DNA of 64,000 bases from assembly GCF_014779665.1 (NCBI RefSeq), contig NZ_JACXYY010000001.1, positions 558,001 through 622,000 on the forward strand. Reading direction: 5' to 3'. The position numbers were made by a program, and so were the translations under genes. Numbering within the stretch: position 1 is the first letter of the stretch; each line of letters opens with the position of its first letter. The notes below the pieces were generated by a model. That model saw only the letters and a list, made by a program, of their open reading frames with translations. It was not told the DNA's origin and did no database searches. Of this stretch, positions 1 through 8,039 are shown one piece after another. The stretch comes from Nocardioides hwasunensis (GTDB lineage Bacteria; Actinomycetota; Actinomycetes; Propionibacteriales; Nocardioidaceae).

Positions 1-198
1 GGGCTCCGCAAGCCCGACCCGGCGGCGTACGACCTCGCGACCCATCGCCTCGGGGTCGAGCCCGCCGAGGTGGTGTTCCTCGACGACGTCGAGGCCAACG
101 TCACCGCGGCGCGGGCCTTCGGGTGGCACGCGGTGCTGCACGTCGACACCGCACGCTCGATCACCGAGATGGAGCGGGTCATCCGGTCTCAGGGCTGA
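1..198 (+). CDS. HAD-superfamily hydrolase, C-terminal part
   Basis: The last 65 residues of a protein whose start lies before the window. The segment begins GLRKPDPAAY, the conserved lysine-containing HAD motif III, and continues with VVFLDDVEANV, the acidic motif IV that binds magnesium. This arrangement is typical of haloacid-dehalogenase-like phosphatases of the epoxide hydrolase N-terminal/YihX kind. The frame ends at TGA 196-198. The substrate cannot be told from this fragment. The following MFS gene has its own promoter box, so the two are probably not one transcript. Confidence 0.8.
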   Translation, partial: GLRKPDPAAYDLATHRLGVEPAEVVFLDDVEANVTAARAFGWHAVLHVDTARSITEMERVIRSQG

Positions 199-230
199 GG
201 ACGGCAGGGGCGCTCGCCGAGCGCCGTCGC

Positions 231-236
231 TAGGAT
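231..236 (+). promoter_or_regulatory. -10 box TAGGAT before the MFS gene
   Basis: TAGGAT fits the actinobacterial TANNNT -10 consensus. A GTG codon starts 6 nt after it, at 243, so a transcript from this promoter would begin at or very close to that GTG. No clear -35 element is seen, which is usual for such promoters. Confidence 0.5.
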
Positions 237-242
237 CGGATC

Positions 243-269
243 GTGCTGTGCCCGGGTGAGACCACGTGA
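243..269 (+). CDS. possible leaderless 8-codon upstream ORF
   Basis: GTG at 243 stands 6 nt after the TAGGAT box and opens an 8-codon frame reading MLCPGETT, ended by TGA 267-269. That stop overlaps the GTG (266) of the MFS transporter as GTGA. The transporter frame itself is closed by TGA at 257-259, so its start cannot lie further upstream. Leaderless mini-ORFs, some with cysteine codons, are known regulators in mycobacteria. Their presence here is inference from spacing alone, and a plain 20-nt leader is the simpler alternative. Confidence 0.3.
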   Translation: MLCPGETT

Positions 270-2320
270 CCCAGACCGTCTCGACCGAGACCCCCGAGGC
301 CGCCGAGCAGCAGCGTCGGGCCGGACCGGTCGTCCTGGTCCTGGCCCTGTGCGGCACCAGCGTCTCCCTCATGCAGACGCTCGTCGTCCCCCTGCTCCCC
401 GACTTCCCCCGTCTGCTCGACACCTCGTCGGACAACGCCTCCTGGCTGGTCACCGTCACCCTGCTGACCGCCGCCGTGGCGACACCGATCCTGTCCCGGC
501 TCGCCGACATGTTCGGCAAGCGCCTGATGATCCTGGTGTCCCTCGGGATGCTGCTCCTCGGCTCGTTGCTGGGGGCGTTCAGCGAGACCCTGCCGGTGCT
601 GATCGTGGCGCGTGCCCTCCAGGGCTTCGCCCCGGCCCTGATCCCGATCGGCATCGCGACGATGCGCGACGAGCTGCCGCCGGAGCGGATCGGCAGTGCC
701 GTCGCCCTGATGAGCACCACGCTGGGCATCGGCGGCGCGGTCGGCCTGCCGCTGGCCGGCGTGATGTACGAGAACTTCGGCTGGCAGTCGGTCTTCTGGG
801 GCAGCGTCGCGATGTCGGTGCTGCTGATCGCCCTGGTCCTGGCCGTGGTGCCGGAGTCGAGCGTGCGCACGCCCGGCCGGTTCGACTGGGGCGGGGCGAT
901 CCTGCTCTCCGGTGCCCTGACGACGCTCCTGCTCGGCATCTCCAAGGGCGGCTACTGGGGCTGGACCTCGCAGGCCACGTTGGCCTCGCTGCTGGCGGCG
1001 GTGCTGCTCTTCGCCCTCTGGGTGCCGTGGGAGCTGCGGACCGGTCAGCCGCTGGTCGACCTGCGCACCTCCACCCGCCGCCCCGTCCTGCTGACCAACG
1101 TGGCCTCGCTGCTCGCCGGCTTCGCGATGTTCTCCAACCTGCTCGTCGCGGTGCAGCAGCTGCAGCTGCCGACGGAGAGCGGCGTCGGCTTCGGCCTCGA
1201 CGTCACGCGCGCGGGCCTGGTGATGCTGCCCGGTGGCGCGCTGATGGTGCTGGTCTCCCCGTTCTCGGCCTCGATCACCCGCCGCTTCGGCGCCCGGACC
1301 ACGCTGGTCGCCGGGCTGACGATCACGGGCCTGGGCTACGTCGTGCGCGTCCTGCTCGACGCGACGATCTTCCAGCTCGCCCTCGGCGTCGCGGTCGTGT
1401 CGGTGGGCATCGCGGTCGCCTTCGCCGCGATGCCGGTCCTGATCATGCGCTCGGTGCCGATCAGCGAGACCGCGGCGGCCAACGGCCTGAACAGCGTGGT
1501 CCGCGCCATCGGCACCTCGCTGTGCTCGGCGACCGTGGCGGCCATCCTCACCGCCGGGGTCGGCTCCAGCGGCTTCCCGACGGAGTCGGCCGTCCACGCG
1601 ACCAGCTGGCTCGCCGCCGTCGGAGCCTTCGCCGGCGCGGCCGTCGCGCTGCTCATCCCGACCCGGGTCGCGCCGGCGCTGGCCACACCGGTCGGTGTCG
1701 CCCCGAGGGCGGACGACGCCCGCGAGGACGGCGTACGCCGGGCGGCTGCCGGCGCCGAGGTCGTGGTCCGCGGCAGCGTGAGGCGACCCGACGGCAAGCC
1801 GGCGCGCCTCGCCGTGGTCTCGGTGCTCGAGCGGACCGGGCGGCAGGCCGACTGGGCCCGCGCCGACAACTCCGGACAGTTCTCCGTCGTGCTGCCCGGC
1901 GCGGGCGAGTACCTCGTCATCGCTGCGGCCGAGGGGTGGGCGTCGCGCTCGGAGCTGCGCCCGCTCACACCGGAGTCGCCGGCACGGCTCGAGGTCCTCG
2001 AGCGGCTCACCGTCGCCGGTGTGGTGTCCTCGGACGGCTGGCCGGTGGAGGACGCGCTCGTCGTGCTCACCGACTCCAGCGGCGAGTCGGTCGGCGCGAC
2101 GCGCACCGACGAGGGCGGCCACTACGAGCTCGGCCTCCCGCCGCTCGGCCGCTACGTCCTCACCGCGCTCGACCCGCGCAACGGACTCGCGGAGTCCGAG
2201 GACATCGTGGTCAGCGCGCAGCGGCGCAGGTTCAACATGGTGCTGCCGCCGGTCGAGGACGACGGGGAGCACGACCTGCTGGCCGAAACCGGGGTGAGCG
2301 GGGCCGAGGTCGGCCGATAG
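266..2320 (+). CDS. MFS transporter (DHA2-like) with C-terminal carboxypeptidase-regulatory-like domains
   Basis: A 684-residue inner-membrane protein. Residues about 20-480 hold some 14 hydrophobic helices in the pattern of drug:H+ antiporter family 2 (EmrB/QacA type), with a GKR-type cytoplasmic loop motif ([11 protein letters not shown]) after helix 2. Residues 498-660 are soluble and contain two beta-sandwich repeats of the carboxypeptidase-regulatory/transthyretin-like type: [15 protein letters not shown]...[15 protein letters not shown] and [17 protein letters not shown]...[15 protein letters not shown]. Plain DHA2 exporters end soon after the last helix, so the tail is an addition of nearly 190 residues. 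GTG 266 is the only start after the upstream in-frame TGA. The exported substrate is unknown. Its stop codon TAG overlaps the promoter box of thrS. Confidence 0.85.
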   Translation: MTQTVSTETPEAAEQQRRAGPVVLVLALCGTSVSLMQTLVVPLLPDFPRLLDTSSDNASWLVTVTLLTAAVATPILSRLADMFGKRLMILVSLGMLLLGSLLGAFSETLPVLIVARALQGFAPALIPIGIATMRDELPPERIGSAVALMSTTLGIGGAVGLPLAGVMYENFGWQSVFWGSVAMSVLLIALVLAVVPESSVRTPGRFDWGGAILLSGALTTLLLGISKGGYWGWTSQATLASLLAAVLLFALWVPWELRTGQPLVDLRTSTRRPVLLTNVASLLAGFAMFSNLLVAVQQLQLPTESGVGFGLDVTRAGLVMLPGGALMVLVSPFSASITRRFGARTTLVAGLTITGLGYVVRVLLDATIFQLALGVAVVSVGIAVAFAAMPVLIMRSVPISETAAANGLNSVVRAIGTSLCSATVAAILTAGVGSSGFPTESAVHATSWLAAVGAFAGAAVALLIPTRVAPALATPVGVAPRADDAREDGVRRAAAGAEVVVRGSVRRPDGKPARLAVVSVLERTGRQADWARADNSGQFSVVLPGAGEYLVIAAAEGWASRSELRPLTPESPARLEVLERLTVAGVVSSDGWPVEDALVVLTDSSGESVGATRTDEGGHYELGLPPLGRYVLTALDPRNGLAESEDIVVSAQRRRFNMVLPPVEDDGEHDLLAETGVSGAEVGR

Positions 2321-2323
2321 GCT
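2318..2323 (+). promoter_or_regulatory. -10 box TAGGCT of thrS
   Basis: TAGGCT overlaps the TAG stop of the MFS gene and lies 47 nt before the thrS GTG. This would give a leader of about 40 nt containing the Shine-Dalgarno GAAGGAG (2359-2365). The leader is too short for a T-box riboswitch. Confidence 0.45.
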
Positions 2324-2370
2324 CGTCGGGGAAACATCCGTCCTACCCCTCACTCCCCGAAGGAGCTCTC

Positions 2371-4362
2371 GTGTCCGACATCCAGGTCGTCCGCATCCAC
2401 GCCGATCAGCGTGCGGAGACCACGGTCACGACGGGCACCAGGGCCTGGGAGCTGTTCCGCGACGACGCCGACGTCGTCGCTGCCCGGATCGGTGGCACGC
2501 TGAAGGACCTCGCCCACGAGCTCGTGGACGGTGACGAGGTCGAGGGCGTGCTCATCGACAGCGCCGACGGCCGCGACATCCTCCGGCACTCGACCGCCCA
2601 CGTCATGGCGCAGGCGGTGCAGCAGCTGTGGCCCGAGGCCAAGCTCGGCATCGGCCCGCCGATCGACAACGGCTTCTACTACGACTTCGACGTCGAGACC
2701 CCCTTCGTCCCCGAGGACCTGGTCAAGATCGAGTCCGCGATGCGCAAGATCATCAAGGAGAACCAGCGCTTCGAGCGCCGGGTCACCACCGACGCCGATG
2801 CCCTGGACGAGCTGAAGGACGAGCCCTACAAGCTCGAGCTCATCGGGCTCAAGGGCGGAGCGGGCGCGGCCGACACCGAAGGTGCCAGCGTCGAGGTCGG
2901 CGCCGGCGAGCTCACCATCTACGACAACATCGGCCGCAGCGGCGAGGCCAAGTGGTCCGACCTGTGCCGCGGGCCGCACCTGCCGACCACCAAGCGGATC
3001 CCGGCGTTCAAGCTGATGCGCAGCGCGGCGGCCTACTGGCGCGGTGACGAGAAGAACAAGCAGCTGCAGCGGATCTACGGCACCGCGTGGGAGTCGAAGG
3101 AGGCGCTCGAGGAGCACCTGCACCGCATCGAGGAGGCCGAGCGGCGCGACCACCGCAAGCTCGGCCGCGAGCTCGACCTGTTCTCCTTCCCCGACGAGAT
3201 CGGCTCCGGGATGGCGGTGTTCCACCCGCGTGGTGGGGTGATCAAGCGCGAGATGGAGGACTACGTCCGTCGCCGGCACCTCGAGGAGGGCTTCGACTAC
3301 GTCGGCACCCCCCACATCAGCAAGGACGGCCTGTTCCACACCTCCGGGCACCTGCCCTACTACGCGGACACCATGTTCCCGCCGATGGAGATGGAGCACG
3401 CCGAGTACCGCCTCAAGGCGATGAACTGCCCGATGCACAACCTCATCTACCGCTCGCGGCAGCGCTCCTACCGCGAGCTGCCGCTGCGGTTCTTCGAGTT
3501 CGGGTCGGTCTACCGCTACGAGAAGTCCGGCGTCGTGCACGGCCTGACCCGCGTGCGCGCGATGACCCAGGACGACTCGCACTCCTACGTCACCCCGGAG
3601 CAGGCTCCGGCCGAGGTCGAGCACCTGCTGACCTTCGTCACCGGCCTGTTGCGTGACTTCGGCCTCGACGACTACTACTTCGAGCTGTCGACCCGCGACG
3701 ACTCCAAGCCCGACAAGTTCATCGGCTCCGACGACCAGTGGGAGACCGCGACGTCGGTGCTGGAGGCCGCGGCGCGCACGTTCGGCGTGGACCTCGTGCC
3801 CGACCCGGGCGGTGCCGCGTTCTACGGCCCGAAGATCTCCGTGCAGGCCAAGGACGCGATCGGTCGCACCTGGCAGATGTCGACGATCCAGTACGACTTC
3901 AACCAGCCGGCGACCGACCGCTTCGACCTCGAGTACGTCGCTGCCGACGGCACCCGCCAGCAGCCGGTGATGATCCACTCGGCGAAGTTCGGCTCCATCG
4001 AGCGGTTCATCGGCGTGCTGGTCGAGCACTACGCCGGCGCCTTCCCGCCCTGGCTCGCGCCCGTCCAGGTCCAGGGCATCCCGATCGCCGAGCGCCACAA
4101 CGACTACCTGTTCGACATCGCCAGGCAGATGAAGGCTCAGGGCCTGCGCGTGGAGGTGGACGAGTCCGACGACCGGATGCAGAAGAAGATCCGCAACGCG
4201 CAGCTGCAGAAGGTGCCGTTCATGATGATCGCCGGTGACGACGACGTCGAGAAGGGCGCGGTCAGCTTCCGCTACCGCGACGGCCGCCAGGACAACGGCG
4301 TACCCCTCGCGGAGGCGATCGAGCGGGTCGCCGCGGCGGTGGCCTCGCGCGAGCAGGTCTGA
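2371..4362 (+). CDS. thrS: threonine--tRNA ligase
   Basis: A 663-residue class II aminoacyl-tRNA synthetase that charges tRNA-Thr in the cytoplasm. An N-terminal TGS domain (about 1-65) is followed by the editing domain with HSTAH (H73, H77), then the catalytic core with the zinc-site segment MNCPMHN and motif 2 [15 protein letters not shown], and a C-terminal anticodon-binding domain ([15 protein letters not shown]). Length is normal for the family. GTG 2371 was chosen because GAAGGAG stands 6 nt upstream and the TGS domain begins there; the same frame is open further upstream only as a shadow of the MFS gene. The next gene starts 8 nt downstream of its stop. Confidence 0.97.
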   Translation: MSDIQVVRIHADQRAETTVTTGTRAWELFRDDADVVAARIGGTLKDLAHELVDGDEVEGVLIDSADGRDILRHSTAHVMAQAVQQLWPEAKLGIGPPIDNGFYYDFDVETPFVPEDLVKIESAMRKIIKENQRFERRVTTDADALDELKDEPYKLELIGLKGGAGAADTEGASVEVGAGELTIYDNIGRSGEAKWSDLCRGPHLPTTKRIPAFKLMRSAAAYWRGDEKNKQLQRIYGTAWESKEALEEHLHRIEEAERRDHRKLGRELDLFSFPDEIGSGMAVFHPRGGVIKREMEDYVRRRHLEEGFDYVGTPHISKDGLFHTSGHLPYYADTMFPPMEMEHAEYRLKAMNCPMHNLIYRSRQRSYRELPLRFFEFGSVYRYEKSGVVHGLTRVRAMTQDDSHSYVTPEQAPAEVEHLLTFVTGLLRDFGLDDYYFELSTRDDSKPDKFIGSDDQWETATSVLEAAARTFGVDLVPDPGGAAFYGPKISVQAKDAIGRTWQMSTIQYDFNQPATDRFDLEYVAADGTRQQPVMIHSAKFGSIERFIGVLVEHYAGAFPPWLAPVQVQGIPIAERHNDYLFDIARQMKAQGLRVEVDESDDRMQKKIRNAQLQKVPFMMIAGDDDVEKGAVSFRYRDGRQDNGVPLAEAIERVAAAVASREQV

Positions 4363-4369
4363 GCGCGCC

Positions 4370-5524
4370 ATGGTCGGGGAGCGACGTCCGGTCGTCGACC
4401 TCACCGACGACGAGGCGCGCCTGAAGCTGCCGCTGAAGTGGGGTGTGCCCGAGGACGTGCTGCCGGCATGGGTGGCCGAGATGGACTACGCGGTCGACCC
4501 CGTGGTCATCGAGGCGCTGCAGAGGATGGTCACCGACGGCATCGTCGGCTACCCGCTCTTCGGCTGGGACCCCGAGCTCGCCGAGTCCTACGCCGGCTGG
4601 GCCGAGCGTCACTTCGGGTGGGCTCCGGCGCCCGAGGCCGTGCACCCGGTCGTCGACGTGACGGCGGGCGTGCGGATCGCGATCGACGTCTTCAGCGGTC
4701 CGGGGGGAGTCGTCTTCCCGACGCCGGGCTACAACGCGCACCACGGACTCGCCTCGGTCACCGGTCGCGAGGAGCTCCGGCTCGAGGTGCCGGCATCGGC
4801 CGAGCGCGCGGAGATCGACCTCGACCGCCTCGACCGGCTCTTCGCCGAGGGCGCGCAGACGCTGCTCCTCACCCAGCCGCACAACCCGTGGGGCCGGGTC
4901 TTCACCCGCGCCGAGCTCGAGGGCATCCGCGACGTCGTCGTGCGCCACGGCGCCCGCGTGGTCTGCGACGAGATCCACGCGCCGCTCGTGCTGCCGGGTG
5001 CCGAGCACGTGTCCTACCTGTCCCTCGACGGCACCCGCGACCACGCGATCGCGATCGTGGCGGCGTCGAAGGCCTTCAACACCGCCGGCCTGCGGTGCGC
5101 GCAGCTCGTGGTGCCCGACCCGGTGTCGCAGCAGCGCCTGCTCGACGAGCCGATGTCGCGCAACGAGTCCTACTCCACCGCCGGCATCGTGGCCGCGAAG
5201 GCCGCCTACGACCTCGGCGACCCGTGGCTGGCCTCGCTCGTCGAGCGGCTCGACCAGCAGCGCTCGCTCCTCGGCGAGCTGCTCGCGACGCACCTGCCCG
5301 AGGTCCGGATGCGCCCTCTGGAGGCGACGTACCTCGCCTGGCTCGACGCCTCCGCCTACGGGCACGACGACGCCGCGGCGGTCGCGCTCGAGCGCGGCCG
5401 GGTGATGGTGAGCGCCGGGACGTCCTACGCCGCCGGTCGCGGCGACCACGTCCGGCTCAACATCGCCACGTCCCCCGACCGGCTCACCGAGGTCGTCGAG
5501 CGGCTCGCCAAGGCCTGGACCTGA
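4370..5524 (+). CDS. PLP-dependent C-S lyase / aminotransferase (MalY-PatB family)
   Basis: A 384-residue fold-type I PLP enzyme. The Schiff-base lysine is in AASKAFNTAGL (K234), the form typical of MalY/PatB cystathionine beta-lyases. Other family marks are WVAEMDY near residue 37, the substrate-loop YPLFGWDP, QPHNPWGR and CDEIHAPLV. The known family cleaves cystathionine or other cysteine S-conjugates to pyruvate, ammonia and a thiol; some members act as aminotransferases. The start ATG is 8 nt after the thrS stop, so it is probably cotranscribed with thrS. The precise substrate is not determinable. Confidence 0.88.
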   Translation: MVGERRPVVDLTDDEARLKLPLKWGVPEDVLPAWVAEMDYAVDPVVIEALQRMVTDGIVGYPLFGWDPELAESYAGWAERHFGWAPAPEAVHPVVDVTAGVRIAIDVFSGPGGVVFPTPGYNAHHGLASVTGREELRLEVPASAERAEIDLDRLDRLFAEGAQTLLLTQPHNPWGRVFTRAELEGIRDVVVRHGARVVCDEIHAPLVLPGAEHVSYLSLDGTRDHAIAIVAASKAFNTAGLRCAQLVVPDPVSQQRLLDEPMSRNESYSTAGIVAAKAAYDLGDPWLASLVERLDQQRSLLGELLATHLPEVRMRPLEATYLAWLDASAYGHDDAAAVALERGRVMVSAGTSYAAGRGDHVRLNIATSPDRLTEVVERLAKAWT

Positions 5525-5553
5525 CGCACCGAGGCAGAGCCGGCTCTCCTCAC

Positions 5554-5600
5554 GATGGTGGAGCCCCTGTGCCATCCGGTGAACCGGGGACTCCACCATC
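5554..5600. terminator. hairpin after the C-S lyase gene
   Basis: GATGGTGGAG (5554-5563) is perfectly complementary to CTCCACCATC (5591-5600). CCCC/GGGG extends the stem after a one-base bulge, leaving a loop of about 18 nt. There is no T-run. It sits 30 nt after the stop codon and before the next gene, as expected for an actinobacterial terminator. Confidence 0.55.
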
Positions 5601-5669
5601 CTGGCGACGGGCGGTGTGCGAGGCGCGGCCGCGGGTAACGTCGCAGGTCCACCCGCACCGGAGGTCCTC

Positions 5670-7025
5670 GTGCAGAAGCTCCGCCGTCTCCCGCTCGCCG
5701 TCGCCGCGGCACTCCTGGTCTCCGCCACGCTGGCCGTGTCGTCGTCCGCCGCGGCCCCCGAGTCGTGGGGCGCGCTGCAGGAGGCGGACGGCCATGGGCT
5801 CGCAGTCGCCCTGGACGGGGAGCAGACCGCGCTGATCAGCGTCGGCGGGTCCGACGAGGCGACCGTCTACGACCAGCGGCGCGCGGGGGACGGCAGCGTG
5901 GGCGCGCCGGTCGAGGTGATGACCGTGGCGGGCGCCGACCACTGCCGTCCCGTCGAGGCCGCCTCGGCCGACGGCAACCTCGCGGTCGCCGTCGAGTGCC
6001 AGCGCACGACGGACCTGGAGGACCCACCGACCCGGCTCGTCGAGCTGGTGTGGACCGGCGACGACGGGTGGGCGTGGCGTGTGCAACCCGAGGGCGAGCT
6101 CGGGTCGCTGGACTGGTCGCCGGGCGGGCAGTTCGCGCTCTTCACCAGCAACAGCCAGTACGGCAGGCCGCACCACCTCACCAGCTATCACCCCGACCTC
6201 GGCTGGCGGGACCTCACGCGGCGCGAGCGCGGGCTCACCGGGGACACCATGATCGCGGCCGTCGACGACAGCGGGGACGCCGTCGCGCTGCGGGGAGCAG
6301 GCTTCGAGGACAAGCCCGGCTACTGGTTCGGCGGGCGCCTCCGCATCGAGACGTACGACGCTGCCCGCCGCACGTGGACGACGCGCGTCACGCGCCGCTA
6401 CCCGGACGGCGGCGTCCACCCGACCGGCCTCGACCTCGACGGCGGCCGCATCGCCGCGACCGTCGTCGAGTCCCGCTCGACGGGCAGGCTCGACAGCCGC
6501 GACAGTCGCGTCGTCGTGCTGAGCGGGAGGCCGGGCGACCCGCGCGTCTGGGCACCCCGGCGGTGGAGCCGCCAGGTCGTGACGTCCTCGGCCGCGATCA
6601 CCGGTCAGGAGGTTGCGGTCGTGGCGTGGCAGGCGGTCGACCGCGGCCGCACCGCACGACCGCGGGTCGCGACGTGGGTGCCTCGACGGCCCCAGCCGCG
6701 GGTGCGGTCGTTGGCCGGGGCCACCACCCTCACCGACGCGACGGTCTCGGGGGACACGATGGACCTGGCCGTCAGCGCCGGCGGACGGGGAGTCGTCGCC
6801 TGGGTCGCTCACACGAGAGGTGCCCGCCAGTCGTCGGTCGAGGTCACGTCGTTCCAGGTCGGGCGAGACGGTCACCTGCGCCACCCGGTGGCGGCGACCT
6901 GGTCGCAGCCGGTCGGGGCGACGGTCGCCGTCACCTCCGGCGACACCTCCTCCGCGGTCACCATCGGCAGGGTGATCGCCCAGTTCTACCCGGCGCCGGA
7001 GACCCGCTTCGCCGTCATCGGCTGA
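5670..7025 (+). CDS. secreted hypothetical protein, probable beta-propeller-like
   Basis: A 451-residue protein with a signal peptide at residues 1-29 (RRLPLAVAAALLVSATLAVS, then SSAAAPES as likely cleavage region). No cysteine-type lipobox is seen, so it is likely exported and released. The mature part is built of short beta-rich segments with repeated W/D/G patterns (for example LGSLDWSPGGQFALFTSN), which suggests a propeller, but no named family is recognised. GTG 5670 follows a GGAGG at 5660-5664; an earlier in-frame start would put charged residues before the signal sequence. Its end overlaps the convergent acetyltransferase gene by 11 bp. Confidence 0.7.
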   Translation: MQKLRRLPLAVAAALLVSATLAVSSSAAAPESWGALQEADGHGLAVALDGEQTALISVGGSDEATVYDQRRAGDGSVGAPVEVMTVAGADHCRPVEAASADGNLAVAVECQRTTDLEDPPTRLVELVWTGDDGWAWRVQPEGELGSLDWSPGGQFALFTSNSQYGRPHHLTSYHPDLGWRDLTRRERGLTGDTMIAAVDDSGDAVALRGAGFEDKPGYWFGGRLRIETYDAARRTWTTRVTRRYPDGGVHPTGLDLDGGRIAATVVESRSTGRLDSRDSRVVVLSGRPGDPRVWAPRRWSRQVVTSSAAITGQEVAVVAWQAVDRGRTARPRVATWVPRRPQPRVRSLAGATTLTDATVSGDTMDLAVSAGGRGVVAWVAHTRGARQSSVEVTSFQVGRDGHLRHPVAATWSQPVGATVAVTSGDTSSAVTIGRVIAQFYPAPETRFAVIG

Positions 7026-7512
7026 GGTCGTCGACGACGACGTCCTTGACGTAGCGACGGCACGGCGACACGAAGACCTGCCCGTCCGCGGTGACCTCGT
7101 AGGGCAGTGCACCCTCGTCACGCCAGCCCTGCCTCTCGTAGAACGACCGCGCCCGGGTGTTGCCCTCGACGACGGCCAGCCAGGCGACGGCGAGACCGGC
7201 GGCTGCGACCTGTCGCTCCGCCTCGGCCAGCAGCATCCCCGCCACGCCACTGCCGCGGGCGTCGCGTCCGACGAAGACCTGCTCCACCTCGTCGCCGACG
7301 ACCATCACGAAGCCCAGCAGCTCACCGTCGTCGGAGACGGCGACGGTCGTGTCGGCGACCCGGGCGGGCGTGCGCTCGCGGAAGGCTCCGAGCGTCCGGG
7401 CGGCGGTCAGTCCGTCGGGGACGCGACCGGCGTGACCGTCGTGCCAGCCCACGTGCCACAGGTCGGCAACCCCTGCCATGTCCGTGTCGACGGCCGGTCG
7501 GATCGAGGTCAT
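7015..7512 (-). CDS. GNAT family N-acetyltransferase
   Basis: A 165-residue acetyl-CoA-dependent transferase. The acetyl-CoA binding motif A is visible as VFVGRDARGSGVAGMLL, followed by the typical NTRARSFYERQGW near the C-terminus. The substrate is unknown; GNAT proteins acetylate amines on antibiotics, proteins or small molecules. The gene is divergent from the HIT gene with only 23 bp between start codons. Its -10 box TAGGCT (minus strand, 7519-7524) ends 6 nt before the ATG, so its mRNA is probably leaderless. Confidence 0.88.
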   Translation of the reverse strand: MTSIRPAVDTDMAGVADLWHVGWHDGHAGRVPDGLTAARTLGAFRERTPARVADTTVAVSDDGELLGFVMVVGDEVEQVFVGRDARGSGVAGMLLAEAERQVAAAGLAVAWLAVVEGNTRARSFYERQGWRDEGALPYEVTADGQVFVSPCRRYVKDVVVDDLSR

Positions 7513-7518
7513 GGGAGA

Positions 7519-7528
7519 AGCCTAGGAT
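7519..7528. promoter_or_regulatory. overlapping divergent -10 boxes (bidirectional promoter)
   Basis: The decamer AGCCTAGGAT holds TAGGCT on the minus strand (7519-7524, 6 nt before the acetyltransferase ATG) and TAGGAT on the plus strand (7523-7528, 7 nt before the HIT ATG). The two boxes share their TA step, so both divergent genes could be read from one symmetric site, each as a leaderless mRNA. Confidence 0.5.
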
Positions 7529-7535
7529 CGTCGGC

Positions 7536-8039
7536 ATGGGACACGACGGGCTCGAGCGGATCTGGACGCCCCACCGGATGGCCTACGTCCGGACCTCCGT
7601 GGTCGACGAGGGGTGCCCGTTCTGCGCGATCCCGGGCCACCCCGACGACGAGTCGCTGGTCGTGGCGCGGGGGGAGACGACGTACGTCGTGCTGAACCTG
7701 CATCCCTACAACCCCGGTCACCTGATGGTGCTGCCCTACCGCCACGTCGCGGACCTGACCGACCTCACCGCGGAGGAGTCGGCCGAGCTCATGGCGCTGA
7801 CCCAGCAGTCGCTGCGGACGATCCGCGCGGTGGCCAGCCCCCACTCGTTCAACGTGGGCCTCAACCTCGGCCGGTCGGCCGGTGGCTCGCTGTCGGAGCA
7901 CCTGCACCAGCACGTCGTGCCACGCTGGACCGGCGACTCGAACTTCATCACCGTCGTCGGTGGCACCAAGATGCTCCCGCAGCTGCTCGAGGACACCCGC
8001 GCCCTGCTGGCCGGCGCCTGGGATCAGCCGACCGCGTAG
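7536..8039 (+). CDS. HIT-family nucleotide phosphohydrolase/phosphorylase
   Basis: A 167-residue cytoplasmic protein of the histidine-triad superfamily. The triad reads HLHQHVV (H122, H124, H126); the middle histidine is the expected nucleophile. N-terminal CPFCAIPGHPDDE has the paired cysteines seen in the GalT/Ap4A-phosphorylase-like branch. The gene keeps its usual actinobacterial place between thrS and pgsA, where the mycobacterial homologue is an Ap4A phosphorylase; the same activity here is inference. ATG 7536 lies 7 nt after TAGGAT, giving a leaderless start. Confidence 0.92.
   Translation: MGHDGLERIWTPHRMAYVRTSVVDEGCPFCAIPGHPDDESLVVARGETTYVVLNLHPYNPGHLMVLPYRHVADLTDLTAEESAELMALTQQSLRTIRAVASPHSFNVGLNLGRSAGGSLSEHLHQHVVPRWTGDSNFITVVGGTKMLPQLLEDTRALLAGAWDQPTA

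Noticed and set aside
230..2353. Long open frame on the minus strand (about 700 codons) opposite the MFS gene
   Set aside because: Its product is low-complexity Arg/Gly/Asp/Gln sequence with no domain; it is an antisense shadow of a GC-rich gene. The plus-strand gene has clear helices and motifs.
256..2370. Plus-strand frame joined in frame to the front of thrS
   Set aside because: The 5' part is the out-of-frame shadow of the MFS gene. A ribosome site and the TGS domain put the thrS start at 2371.
2318..2370. T-box riboswitch before thrS
   Set aside because: The leader after the TAGGCT box is only about 40 nt and has no room for a T-box stem or its conserved bulge.
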